Source of the DNA: an uncultured Bacteroidales bacterium
Lineage (GTDB): Bacteria; Bacteroidota; Bacteroidia; Bacteroidales; Bacteroidaceae
Assembly: GCA_902787575.1 (NCBI GenBank)
Contig: CADAGX010000019.1
Coordinates: forward strand, 1-50,043
Reading direction: 5' to 3'
DNA: 50,043 nt
Positions 41,358-48,644 of the stretch are shown here, one piece after another. The stretch's first letter is position 1. Each line of letters starts with the position of its first letter. A model generated the notes under the pieces. The model was not told the origin of the DNA. It did no database searches and saw only the letters and a program-made list of their open reading frames with translations. The translations under genes were made by a program, and so were the position numbers.

Positions 41358-42179
41358 TTACTCGCTGCGCAGTTCCCAAAATGCAACTGCCGCGGCTGCT
41401 GCCACGTTGAGCGAATCGACTCCGTGCTTCATGGGAATGCGTACGACGTAGTCCGCCGTCTCGATGGTGGCAGCAGGTAGTCCGTCGCCTTCGTTTCCCA
41501 TGATGAGCGCCAAGCGCTGTTCTGTTTTCAGTCGCGCATCGGAGAGTGAGATGCTGCGCTCTGTCAGCGCCATTGCTGCCGTGCGGAATCCGAATTGCTG
41601 CAGCTCGGATGGCGAATCGATGCGTGTCCAAGGCACCAGAAACACACTTCCCATCGACACTCGTACGGCGCGACGGTTCAGTGGGTCGCACGACTCTGGC
41701 GTCAGCAGCACACCGTCTATCCCCAATGCCGCAGCCGAGCGGAAGATTGCGCCCACGTTGGTGGAGTCCACCACAGCGTCGATAACCACCAGCCGACGTG
41801 CTCCGTCACAGATTTCAGCGGGCGAGAGTGGGTGCGGTCGCCGCATGGCACAGAGCACACCGCGTGTGAGCGTGTAGCCGGTGAGCGTGCAAAGCACATC
41901 GCGTTCGCCCGTGTAGAGCGGCAGCTGACGTTGCGAGCGTTGTTCCCACTCGCTGATTTGTCGGATGATGGGTGCCGCATCGCCTTCTATGTGCCGCCGT
42001 TCGCACAGCAGCGCCACGGGTTCGTAGCCGGCATCGAGCGCCACTTTGATTACTTTGGGGCTCTCGGCTATGAAAATGCCCTTCTCCGGCTCCAGTCGGT
42101 TGCGCAGTTGCGCTTCGGTCAGTGTGCCGAATATCTCGACGCCGCCTTGCGAAAGCGTTGTTATCTCGGTCAGTAGCAT
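41358..42179 (-). CDS. SpoU/TrmH-family RNA 2'-O-methyltransferase, paralogue 2
   Basis: The 273-residue protein has the same domain order as its neighbour: N-terminal domain with GIFIAESPKVIKVALDAGYE and a SPOUT knot with DSTNVGAIFRSAAALGIDGV, MGNEGDGLPAATI and IPMKHGVDSLNVAAAAAVAFW. It should be an S-adenosylmethionine-dependent RNA ribose methyltransferase. The middle region differs clearly from paralogue 1, so they probably modify different positions. The two genes are tail to tail with 16 bases between stop codons. The gene upstream on the same strand, a secreted EEP-fold protein, ends 11 bases before it. Confidence 0.88.
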   Translation of the reverse strand: MLLTEITTLSQGGVEIFGTLTEAQLRNRLEPEKGIFIAESPKVIKVALDAGYEPVALLCERRHIEGDAAPIIRQISEWEQRSQRQLPLYTGERDVLCTLTGYTLTRGVLCAMRRPHPLSPAEICDGARRLVVIDAVVDSTNVGAIFRSAAALGIDGVLLTPESCDPLNRRAVRVSMGSVFLVPWTRIDSPSELQQFGFRTAAMALTERSISLSDARLKTEQRLALIMGNEGDGLPAATIETADYVVRIPMKHGVDSLNVAAAAAVAFWELRSE

Positions 42180-42190
42180 CGGGCGTGAGC

Positions 42191-43144
42191 TTAGAGACGG
42201 AAGTCCACGATGATAGGCAAGTGGTCCGACGGGTGCCAGAAGTTACTAATCTTCTGCGCATTTCGCACTGGCGTCGTGTACTTGTCGCTTGCAATGGCTG
42301 CGTTAACCACTTTTTCGTTGAGTGCCGGCGTCAGATACATGAAGTCGATGCGCGCGCCGCCGCCTGTGGAACTGACTACGCTGTCGGGATAGAACGTCTT
42401 TATGAGGTCGATGTACGGCGTCTGCTGCCTGATGTAGTCGTGCACGAGAAAGCGCGAATTCTCCTCGTCGAACTGATATTTTGTGTTATCGACGCGTGAG
42501 ACGGAATTGAAGTCGCCCATCATGGCCCACAGCTCCTTCTCGGCATTTTTGTGTGTCAGGATGGTTTGTCGGCAAATGTATTCCATCTCGGCACGGCGGA
42601 ACGTGTCGCCGCCACGCTCGCGTGCGCTTTGCTCGCGCTGTTCCTTTGGTACATTGTAGCCGTAGGCTTGCGGCCATGTGTGCAGGCTGACGAAATTGAG
42701 GCGCTTGCGGCCAATCTTTGTGGTGTACCACGAGGCACCGTGGCAGACGATGGTGTCCTGGTTGCCTCTGATGAGCTTGACGGGTTCGAACGGGAAGCGC
42801 GAAGTAATCAACTGCGGGTAGTTGTCGGGGTGAGCACTCAAGTAAATATATTTGTGGCCGTATCGCGCCGCCAGTCGCTGCCAGCGCTGGAGACACTGTT
42901 CCTCGGTCTCAACTTCGCGGTCGGCCGTATTGGTGATGTATAGCTTCACCGCTTCGCACCAGACACACACGTCGGGCTGCTGCTGCTTCACCCAGTCGGT
43001 GAAACGCAGGTAGTCGTCTGTCTGGCCGTCCCACATGCCATTTTGCACATTCCAGTATAGAAGTCTGACGTTTCGTTTGGCCGAAACAGTGGTGCCCAGC
43101 GAGAAGACGACTGCGGCAGCCAGCAGCATGTTTTTGAAGTTCAT
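42191..43144 (-). CDS. Secreted endonuclease/exonuclease/phosphatase-fold protein
   Basis: The 317-residue protein has a signal peptide ending at VSAKR (about 23). EEP motifs in order are LYWNVQNG (Asn), WCEAVK (Glu), SLHTWPQ (His), MMGDFNS (Asp/Asn), ARIDFMYL and SDHLPI (Asp-His). Insertions around 160-190 (EQREQSARERGG) are highly charged. It is the third secreted EEP-fold protein in this window and lacks the C-terminal tail of the first. Nuclease or phosphatase activity in the periplasm or outside is likely; the substrate is not known. It has its own -7 element at 43179-43186. Confidence 0.82.
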   Translation of the reverse strand: MNFKNMLLAAAVVFSLGTTVSAKRNVRLLYWNVQNGMWDGQTDDYLRFTDWVKQQQPDVCVWCEAVKLYITNTADREVETEEQCLQRWQRLAARYGHKYIYLSAHPDNYPQLITSRFPFEPVKLIRGNQDTIVCHGASWYTTKIGRKRLNFVSLHTWPQAYGYNVPKEQREQSARERGGDTFRRAEMEYICRQTILTHKNAEKELWAMMGDFNSVSRVDNTKYQFDEENSRFLVHDYIRQQTPYIDLIKTFYPDSVVSSTGGGARIDFMYLTPALNEKVVNAAIASDKYTTPVRNAQKISNFWHPSDHLPIIVDFRL

Positions 43145-43178
43145 AGTCTGTAAGTTTTAAAGTTATTGGTTCGTGTTG

Positions 43179-43186
43179 CAAAAGTA
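43179..43186 (-). promoter_or_regulatory. -7 element of the third secreted EEP-fold gene
   Basis: CAAAAGTA on the plus strand reads TACTTTTG on the minus strand, about 35 bases from the start. The -33 region is not convincing. Confidence 0.5.
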
Positions 43187-43204
43187 CAAAAAATATTTTT
43201 GAAA

Positions 43205-43236
43205 CTTGGGACAAACCAATAAATAATGTATCTTTG
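43205..43236 (+). promoter_or_regulatory. Possible promoter of the rhodanese gene
   Basis: TATCTTTG at 43229-43236 with CTTG at 43205-43208, 20 bases upstream. The transcript would carry dyad array C in its leader of about 145 bases. Confidence 0.6.
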
Positions 43237-43263
43237 TCCGTCGTAAGCCGCCGTTTCGCAAGC

Positions 43264-43364
43264 ACTGAAATGTGACGGACGGAAACGACGCGTGTGGCGT
43301 GAAAAATGCGACGTGTGGCGTGAAGCAAAACTACACGTGGCGTGAGCTCACGCGACGTGTGGCA
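43264..43364. repeat. Dyad array C: five 14-base units at a 21-22-base step
   Basis: Units start at 43264, 43286, 43307, 43329 and 43351. The best are TGCGACGTGTGGCG (43307) and CGCGACGTGTGGCA (43351); 43286 and 43329 share the right half GTGTGGCG or CGTGGCG, and 43264 is weak. The spacing is 22, 21, 22 and 22. A separate perfect palindrome, CGTGAGCTCACG, is at 43341-43352. The array lies in the 242-base gap between divergent genes. Confidence 0.8.
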
Positions 43365-43386
43365 TTTTAAAAACTATTGTGTAGAT

Positions 43387-43773
43387 ATGAAAGCAATGAT
43401 TTGTCTTTGTCTGTGCCTCGGCCTTTGGATGCTGTGGGCGTGCAGCCGTAAGGCGACTTACCAGTCGGTGGATGTGGAAGAGTTTGCCGTCGTTATGCAG
43501 CAGGAAGGCGTGGTACTGCTGGATGTACGCACGGCGGCGGAGTTTGCCGAAGGTCATCTGGCTGGCGCGACGCTTCTGGACGTGCAAGACAGCAGTTTCC
43601 TGAGTCTGGCACAAGAGGCACTGCCTGCGAATGCTAACGTGGCAGTCTATTGCCGTAGCGGACGACGCAGTGCTGCTGCGGCAGAGAAGTTGGCAGCCCT
43701 CGGTTACAAAGTGGTGAATCTGAAGGGTGGAATCTTAGCTTGGCAGGCTGCCGGAAAGGAAACGGAGCGATGA
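43387..43773 (+). CDS. Rhodanese-domain lipoprotein
   Basis: The 128-residue protein has a lipoprotein signal with lipidated Cys19 (LWACSRK) and then one rhodanese domain: LLDVRTAAEFAEGHLAGA, and the active-site loop VYCRSGRRS with Cys89. The loop of six residues after the Cys fits a sulfurtransferase. Being lipidated, it works in the envelope, where such single-domain proteins may handle persulfide or thiosulfate sulfur. The ATG at 43387 is chosen by the signal peptide. Its TGA overlaps the next gene's ATG (ATGA), so the thioesterase is translationally coupled. Confidence 0.85.
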   Translation: MKAMICLCLCLGLWMLWACSRKATYQSVDVEEFAVVMQQEGVVLLDVRTAAEFAEGHLAGATLLDVQDSSFLSLAQEALPANANVAVYCRSGRRSAAAAEKLAALGYKVVNLKGGILAWQAAGKETER

Positions 43774-44246
43774 TGGGCGAGAGAATGAAGCGGATACTGA
43801 ATCCGTGGACGGGCATCAAGGAGTATAACTGCTTCGGTTGCTCGCCCGACAACCCGATGGGACTGCACATGCAATTCTTCGAAGACGGAGACGACGTGGT
43901 CTGCCGTTGGACGCCCCAAGCGCAGTTTCAAGGCTGGGTGAATGTGATGCACGGCGGAATACTGGCCGCGCTGATAGATGAGACGTGTGGCTGGGTGGTG
44001 ACGCGCAAGTGTCAGACGGCAGGCTTCACCACGGCGCTGAACCTGCGATACAAGAAAAAAGTGTCTGTGACGTCCGAAATAACGATTCGCGCAAGGGTGA
44101 AACGTCAGGTGCGAAACCTCGTTTTCATAGATGCCGAACTGAGCGACGGCGAAGATGTGTGCACCACGGGCGAAGCCATGTATTTCCTGATGGACAACGA
44201 CCGCTCGCGTGCGATGGGCTTCAGGACGTGCGAGGTGGAAGAATGA
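43770..44246 (+). CDS. PaaI-like hotdog thioesterase
   Basis: The 158-residue protein has a hotdog fold with the thioesterase motif MHGGILAALIDETCGW (Asp/Glu catalytic position in the helix), then TTALNLRYKKKV and strands TIRARVKRQ and VFIDAEL. Acyl-CoA or aryl-CoA hydrolysis in the cytosol is expected; the substrate is not known. The ATG at 43770 overlaps the rhodanese stop; the next codon (43773) is also ATG. The N-terminal KEYNCFGCSPDNPMG segment has a Cys pair seen in some Bacteroidetes members. Its end overlaps the convergent acetyltransferase gene by 26 bases. Confidence 0.85.
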   Translation: MMGERMKRILNPWTGIKEYNCFGCSPDNPMGLHMQFFEDGDDVVCRWTPQAQFQGWVNVMHGGILAALIDETCGWVVTRKCQTAGFTTALNLRYKKKVSVTSEITIRARVKRQVRNLVFIDAELSDGEDVCTTGEAMYFLMDNDRSRAMGFRTCEVEE

Positions 44247-44724
44247 GCTGATAGGCGAGACGCTCGTCGCCGTTTTGCAGATAGATGATGCCGCGATAAT
44301 GGAAACCAAACTTCAGGAGCAGATGTTGCATGATGTGGTTTTCGCGGTGCGTATCGACGCGTAGGTGTCTGCAGCGCTCCATACAGAATTCCATGATAGC
44401 CCGCATGATGCCTCGCTGCTGGCCGCACTTGGCAATGCGATGTATCACATGATAGGGCTCAGACGTGGTTTCCCACTCGCCGACTATCGTTTCGTAGGTC
44501 GGCTCGGGTTGTGGCAGAAATGCGAACGTGGCCACAGGCTCGCCGTCGCACTCCACAATGTAGCTGCCGCCACGCTCTATGTCGAGCCGGAACACGTCGG
44601 CAGACGGATACCCCGGGCCCCACTGGTGGAGGTTGCCGCTGGCACGCATAATCTGTTTGGCTGCTTCGGCAATGCGCAGCTGCGACGGAATGTCGGCGAC
44701 GGTGGCCTGTCGGATTTCTATCAT
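44221..44724 (-). CDS. GNAT-family N-acetyltransferase
   Basis: The 167-residue protein shows the GNAT fold: IEIRQATVADIP start, helix region, YIVECDGEPVATFAF strand, the acetyl-CoA pocket around RIAKCGQQRGIMRAIMEF (a diverged Q/RxxGxG/A motif) and HLRVDTHRENHIMQHLLLKFGF at the end. It transfers an acetyl group to an unknown acceptor. The gene is translationally coupled to the DUF1294/I9-like gene downstream by a four-base overlap (44721-44724) and overlaps the convergent thioesterase by 26 bases. Confidence 0.85.
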   Translation of the reverse strand: MIEIRQATVADIPSQLRIAEAAKQIMRASGNLHQWGPGYPSADVFRLDIERGGSYIVECDGEPVATFAFLPQPEPTYETIVGEWETTSEPYHVIHRIAKCGQQRGIMRAIMEFCMERCRHLRVDTHRENHIMQHLLLKFGFHYRGIIYLQNGDERLAYQLILPPRTS

Positions 44725-45299
44725 TTCGTATAAAGTTTAGGACGCACGGGGTCTGTGAGGCGATAGATGTGGTCGTACTCCACACTGGTGACACCCTTCA
44801 CGCCGCGAAAGTGCTGCATCGTTTCCTCGAGCGAGAGGTTGTCCGGCTTGCGCAGTGCCATGCCTGTGATGAGTCCGTAGTCGTAGACGATGGTTACTTT
44901 AAGCTTTTTTATGGCTTCCAACAGTGGCTTCTTGCCCACGGCTTTGTCGTACATCACGAGGAATGTGTGGGGAGAATGCTCGATAGGCATTTCGGTGGGT
45001 ATCGGAGCCAGGCGGGCTGCGCTTCTTGCCGTACTTCTGCAAGAGCAGAGGCAGAACAACGCCACTTGCAAAACCAGAATGAGCGGCACGCCAAGTGCAA
45101 ACTTGCGGTGAAGCGTCTTGTGGTGAAACGTTTTCATGCCCAGCCACGCGCCCAGACTGCCGCCTATGACGGCCAGTGTCAGCAGCGATGCCTCTGAGAT
45201 GCGCCAGCGGCCGTGCTGCGCTTTCCACTTGTCGATGCCGAAAACCAGAAATGTCAGCAGGTTCAGGCACAGCAGATACAGGAGAATCAGACGTGTCAT
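44721..45299 (-). CDS. DUF1294 membrane domain fused to a peptidase-inhibitor-I9-like domain
   Basis: The 192-residue protein has an N-terminal DUF1294 region (about 1-85): FGIDKWKAQHGRWRISEASL, GGSLGAWLGMKTFHHKT and a final hydrophobic helix ending in CLCSCR, giving three to four transmembrane helices. The C-terminal part (about 110-185) looks like the I9 propeptide fold of subtilases: HTFLVMYD strand, KKPLLEAIKKLKVTIVYDYG, LITGMALRK, and GVKGVTSVEYDHIYRL. I am not aware of a standard fusion of these two. In I9 domains this part inhibits or folds a protease; no subtilase gene is near. A TATTTTTG-like element is next to the start, so the message may be nearly leaderless. Confidence 0.72.
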   Translation of the reverse strand: MTRLILLYLLCLNLLTFLVFGIDKWKAQHGRWRISEASLLTLAVIGGSLGAWLGMKTFHHKTLHRKFALGVPLILVLQVALFCLCSCRSTARSAARLAPIPTEMPIEHSPHTFLVMYDKAVGKKPLLEAIKKLKVTIVYDYGLITGMALRKPDNLSLEETMQHFRGVKGVTSVEYDHIYRLTDPVRPKLYTK

Positions 45300-45355
45300 G
45301 GCACAAAAATACGAAAATTATGCGACATAGGCATACGTCGCTCGGATTAAATTCG

Positions 45356-45363
45356 TACTTTTG
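45356..45363 (+). promoter_or_regulatory. -7 element of the YraN-fusion gene
   Basis: TACTTTTG matches TAnnTTTG and would start transcription about ten bases before the GTG at 45381. It supports that early start. No -33 box was found. Confidence 0.55.
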
Positions 45364-45380
45364 CGTGACAAACAATACGG

Positions 45381-46043
45381 GTGGCCGCAAAAATCAAGGA
45401 TATCGAAGAGTGGCGACGCCTCGGCTGGACGGAGAAAGCCTACGAGGCAGCCGCAGAATTGCTGGCGCAGAAAGTCAACAAGAAGACGCGCGCAGCAGCA
45501 TTCTTTGCGTGCAACGACTTGTTGTTGCTGCGCCTCAGCCAGCGCCGCGTAGAGGACGCGCTGAGGGTGGGGAAGAGCATGATGGAAATTCTGCCTGACA
45601 TGGACGATAAAGACGGCAGCGCGTTGCGCGCTATGGAGTATGCCAACGTACGACTCACAGAAGCCGTGAAAGAATGTTCAGCCGAGGTGACAACCTGGCA
45701 GATGGGGCGTTGGGGTGAGGAAATCGCAGCGCATTATCTGAGGCGACAAGGCTTCGCGATACTGACTAACGACTGGCATTCCGGACATCGCGACATCGAC
45801 TTGGTGGCAAAAGAACGCGAGACAGTGGTCTTTGTGGAGGTTAAGACGCGGCGAAATCGCCTGTTTGGCGAACCGGAACTGGCCGTGAACTTCCAGAAAC
45901 GTCAGTTCCTGAAACGAGCCATCGCACATTATATGAAGTACAACAACCTGTCGTGCCCAACACGGTTTGACATTGTAGCCGTGGTGGGGCGTTTCGGCTC
46001 TGAGCCCGACATACGTCACATCCGCGATGTCAGGCTGGAATGA
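45381..46043 (+). CDS. Helical N-terminal domain fused to UPF0102/YraN nuclease-fold domain
   Basis: The 220-residue protein ends with a YraN (UPF0102) domain: MGRWGEEIAAHYLRRQGF, ILTNDWHSGHRDIDLVAKE, and VFVEVKTR, giving the restriction-endonuclease-like Asp...ExK site. YraN proteins normally start at that Met (near residue 107). Here an extra 106 residues precede it without a stop: EEWRRLGWTEKAYEAAAELL, AAAFFACNDLLLLRLSQRRV and LRAMEYANVRLTEAV, resembling TPR-like helix pairs. The GTG at 45381 is the only start in reach of the promoter. The fusion could also be two genes joined by a missing stop, but the frame is clean. It converges with the barrel protein gene, two bases between stops. Confidence 0.8.
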   Translation: MAAKIKDIEEWRRLGWTEKAYEAAAELLAQKVNKKTRAAAFFACNDLLLLRLSQRRVEDALRVGKSMMEILPDMDDKDGSALRAMEYANVRLTEAVKECSAEVTTWQMGRWGEEIAAHYLRRQGFAILTNDWHSGHRDIDLVAKERETVVFVEVKTRRNRLFGEPELAVNFQKRQFLKRAIAHYMKYNNLSCPTRFDIVAVVGRFGSEPDIRHIRDVRLE

Positions 46044-46045
46044 CT

Positions 46046-47599
46046 TTATTTCTCCTTGAAGGTAACCGACTTGGCCGACGCGTCTTCACTGACAACAAGG
46101 CGACTGCCGTTTATTCCGAAGTGTCGTATCAGTGCGGTTCGCACTGCGTTGGCATTGGATGCTGAGCCCGTGACCTGAAGAACTGCACGCGGATGGTTTC
46201 GCATGTAGAAAGCCACAGCTGCAAGGCTGACGTTGCGATTGTCGAGCACAACGCTCTCGTCGGTCAGGTTGATGCTTGGCAATGCCTCGGGCTCAGTAGG
46301 TTTCTGCGTCTGTGGCGCTTCGGGCTTAGTCTTGGGAGCGGTCGGTTTTTTGACGGCGGCAGCAGGTCTTGTCGTTGTGGCGGTAGACTTTGCAGTTGTT
46401 GCAGCCGGCTTCTTAACGGTTGGCGCAGGCTGTTTGGTGGTGGCAGTTGGTGCCTTTTTGGCAACGGGCTTTTTCGTCGTTTGTGTGCTCGTCGTTTTCT
46501 TAACGGGAGCCGACGGCTTCTTTACTGTGGCCGTAGTTTTCTTTGCGGCCGTAGCGGTTTTTGCAGCAGCAGGCTTTGGTTTTGCTGTGGTCGACTGCTT
46601 GGCGACTGGTTTCTTGGCTGCAGCGGGAGTGGTAGCAGGCTTAGGCTTTTGTATTGTAGCCTTTTCAGCTACGGGTTTTGGTGCGATGGGTTTTACTGCA
46701 ACGCGCGTGGTGTCTGCAGATTCTGGCTTTGGCTGTTCTGCCACTGGCTCTTCTTTCTGTGGCTCCAGCATGTTGTGCATGTCCACCGTAGTGGTGACTT
46801 TCATCGGCACGGATGCCTCTTCCACGGTGGCGGTGGTGGCAGGAACTGGCTTTAGCGTCGTTTCTATCTCTTTCGGCTGCTCGGCCGGCAGATGTTCGAT
46901 GGTCTTTTCTTTTTTGGGCAGAGAACTTTGTTGCTGCTTGCTGACGGTCTGAGCGGATGAGAGCGCTTTTTTGCGGAAAGTACGCGTGCCGTCTGAATTG
47001 CGGAAGCGATACGACACGCCCACCGACAGCTGCCAAGCTGCATAGTGCGGGTTGAACTGAACTTTCGATGTGTGGCGCGTCATATTATAATTAATCGCTG
47101 GCTCCAGAAAGATGCGCCACGCGGCCTGTTTGTCGAGCACGTAGTTGAGGTCGCAACCTATCCTTGTCACGAAATCATTCTTTCGTTTCAGTTCCATGCC
47201 GCATTGATGGTTCAGTCCCAGGCCGCCGATTATCGAAACGTCGAAGTTGCGCGGCTTGCCGGTGAAGCCTCGAACGAGGGTTATCATGTTCAGGTATGCC
47301 AGCAGGTCGGCGTCGAATGCTTTAATCGTTGTTCGACTCAGACCGAAACGTTGGTCGTTGAAATACATTACGCCCTCAGCCATGATGCCAAACGAGGGTA
47401 CAAAGTCGCGACCTACACGCACGGAAGCGTGTGGATTGAGATGCGTGAAGAAAGTGTTGTGCGTCAGTTTGGAGTTAAATCCTGTGTGGGCGCCCACGAA
47501 CCAATTGTCGGAAAATTTTGCACGTTCGTATGTGCGCTCGGCGTTCACGTTTAAAATTGCTGCCAACAGCAGGCTGGCAAGAAAGAAAAGTCTCTTCAT
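46046..47599 (-). CDS. Outer-membrane-barrel-like protein with a long Lys/Ala/Pro/Thr linker and OmpA-like end
   Basis: The 517-residue protein has a signal peptide (MKRLFFLASLLLAAILNVNA). Residues about 22-200 have the alternating pattern and Gly/aromatic turns of an eight-stranded outer membrane barrel (VGAHTGFNS, MAEGVMYFND, WQLSVGVSYRF). From about 290 to 430 the sequence is almost only Lys, Ala, Pro, Thr and Val, with repeats such as KKPVAK, KPAAAK and KKTTATVKKPSAP. The last 80 residues (AVAFYMRNHPRAVLQVTG, IRHFGINGSRLVV) look like a shortened OmpA-type peptidoglycan-binding domain. The linker could cross the periplasm or touch peptidoglycan. Such low-complexity DNA also creates long antisense frames, which are not genes. 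Confidence 0.75.
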   Translation of the reverse strand: MKRLFFLASLLLAAILNVNAERTYERAKFSDNWFVGAHTGFNSKLTHNTFFTHLNPHASVRVGRDFVPSFGIMAEGVMYFNDQRFGLSRTTIKAFDADLLAYLNMITLVRGFTGKPRNFDVSIIGGLGLNHQCGMELKRKNDFVTRIGCDLNYVLDKQAAWRIFLEPAINYNMTRHTSKVQFNPHYAAWQLSVGVSYRFRNSDGTRTFRKKALSSAQTVSKQQQSSLPKKEKTIEHLPAEQPKEIETTLKPVPATTATVEEASVPMKVTTTVDMHNMLEPQKEEPVAEQPKPESADTTRVAVKPIAPKPVAEKATIQKPKPATTPAAAKKPVAKQSTTAKPKPAAAKTATAAKKTTATVKKPSAPVKKTTSTQTTKKPVAKKAPTATTKQPAPTVKKPAATTAKSTATTTRPAAAVKKPTAPKTKPEAPQTQKPTEPEALPSINLTDESVVLDNRNVSLAAVAFYMRNHPRAVLQVTGSASNANAVRTALIRHFGINGSRLVVSEDASAKSVTFKEK

Positions 47600-47622
47600 T
47601 TTCGGTTTCTTGAATGTACGTG

Positions 47623-47630
47623 CAAATTTA
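47623..47630 (-). promoter_or_regulatory. -7 element of the barrel protein gene
   Basis: CAAATTTA on the plus strand reads TAAATTTG on the minus strand, 23 bases upstream of the ATG at 47599. Confidence 0.55.
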
Positions 47631-47688
47631 CGCAAAAATAGTTTTCCGTCCTACGAAATGGCGCAATTTTTATCCTGCAGCTGTGACT

Positions 47689-47733
47689 GTCTAATAAAAA
47701 AGAGAGGAGCAACCTTGCTACAGGTTGCTCCTC
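47689..47733 (-). terminator. Intrinsic terminator of the BspA-like gene
   Basis: Arms GAGGAGCAACCT (47704-47715) and AGGTTGCTCCTC (47722-47733) pair perfectly over 12 bases with a six-base loop. On the minus strand TCTTTTTTATTAG follows. It starts 22 bases past the stop at 47755. Confidence 0.92.
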
Positions 47734-47754
47734 GATGTGTCTGCTTTGACGCGT

Positions 47755-48507
47755 TTATTTGGCGGGCGCCGCAAGCTTGATGTCCTCTGCTTTTCCGTTG
47801 AATTCCTCGATGAAGAATTCTTTCCACGCCTTGTCTTCCTGATAAGCCTTAGCGTCTTTGGGTACATAGAGCGTGCACCATGTGCGGTCCACTTTGGTGA
47901 ATGCGTTGGCGCTGCACGAGGGCACTGCAGTAGGGAAGCAGTAGATTGAAATCAACGACGAGCAGCGAGAGAAAGCCTCTTCGCCGACAGATGCAACGCT
48001 GGCGGGTATCACCACAGCACGCAACGCGGTACAACCGAAAAACGTCTCGTCCTCAATGGCGGGAATGCCGTTTGGAAGAACCATTGACGCCAGTGAAGAA
48101 CAACCTTCGAACGCGCCCATTCCAATGTTTGTGATTGACGAAGGAAGATTAATTGCGTTCACTTGCGAACAATTGTAGAAGGCATATGCGCCAATCGACT
48201 TTACGCTATTGGGAATGACAACCGAGGTAAGTCCGGTGCAGTCGCGGAAAGCGTACTCGCCGATAGATACCACGTTGAAAGTCTTGCCGCTGTAAGTAAC
48301 GGTGGCAGGTATCGTAACGGCGCCGGAATAGGCCGATTTATTCTGGTCAGAGAACACCTTGTTGGCTACTTCCAGTTCGGTTGCCGAAATACGGTAGTAG
48401 AAAATGCCGTCCACCTCGCAGTCGTAAGCCCAAGCACCTGTGCTACGGCTCAAACCAAACACAATGAGCAGTAAACCACGGCATAAATGTTTCATCGTTG
48501 AGTTCAT
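47755..48507 (-). CDS. BspA-type leucine-rich-repeat surface protein
   Basis: The 250-residue protein from the ATG at 48507 has a signal peptide (ends near STGAWAYDC). The body holds about five BspA-type LRR_5 repeats of 23 residues: SIGEYAFRDCTGLTSVVIP, SIGAYAFYNCSQVNAINLP, NIGMGAFEGCSSLASMVLP, AIEDETFFGCTALRAVVIP and SVGEEAFSRCSSLISIYCF. The C-terminus is a short cap (VPKDAKAYQEDKAWKEFF). BspA proteins of oral Bacteroidales bind fibronectin and other bacteria; by analogy this is an adhesin or surface binder. Other in-frame ATGs lie at 48495, 48528 and 48534; 48507 is preferred for the A/G-rich AAGGAAAAAG upstream. Confidence 0.88.
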   Translation of the reverse strand: MNSTMKHLCRGLLLIVFGLSRSTGAWAYDCEVDGIFYYRISATELEVANKVFSDQNKSAYSGAVTIPATVTYSGKTFNVVSIGEYAFRDCTGLTSVVIPNSVKSIGAYAFYNCSQVNAINLPSSITNIGMGAFEGCSSLASMVLPNGIPAIEDETFFGCTALRAVVIPASVASVGEEAFSRCSSLISIYCFPTAVPSCSANAFTKVDRTWCTLYVPKDAKAYQEDKAWKEFFIEEFNGKAEDIKLAAPAK

Positions 48508-48570
48508 ATTTCTTTTTCCTTTATTCATTTCCATAGAAAACGCATCACGTTTCCTTTCTCAAATTTGGTG

Positions 48571-48578
48571 CAAAGATA
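48571..48578 (-). promoter_or_regulatory. -7 element of the BspA-like gene
   Basis: CAAAGATA on the plus strand reads TATCTTTG on the minus strand; GAAA at 48599-48602, 20 bases away, is a one-mismatch -33 box. Dyad array D begins 42 bases further upstream. Confidence 0.6.
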
Positions 48579-48644
48579 GAAAGAAATTTAGTTTCACTGA
48601 AACTTTTCGCCTCTTTTTTTTAAGTCGCCTTTCCTTTTTTAAAT

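Noticed and set aside
45304-45311. Promoter for the DUF1294/I9-like gene
   Set aside because: CAAAAATA matches the -7 pattern, but transcription would start at or after the ATG at 45299. Accepting it requires a leaderless message, so it was not listed as a feature.
46193-46952. Plus-strand frames rich in Gly, Cys and Phe opposite the Lys/Ala/Pro linker
   Set aside because: They are mirror images of the low-complexity linker; no start signal or family motif is seen.
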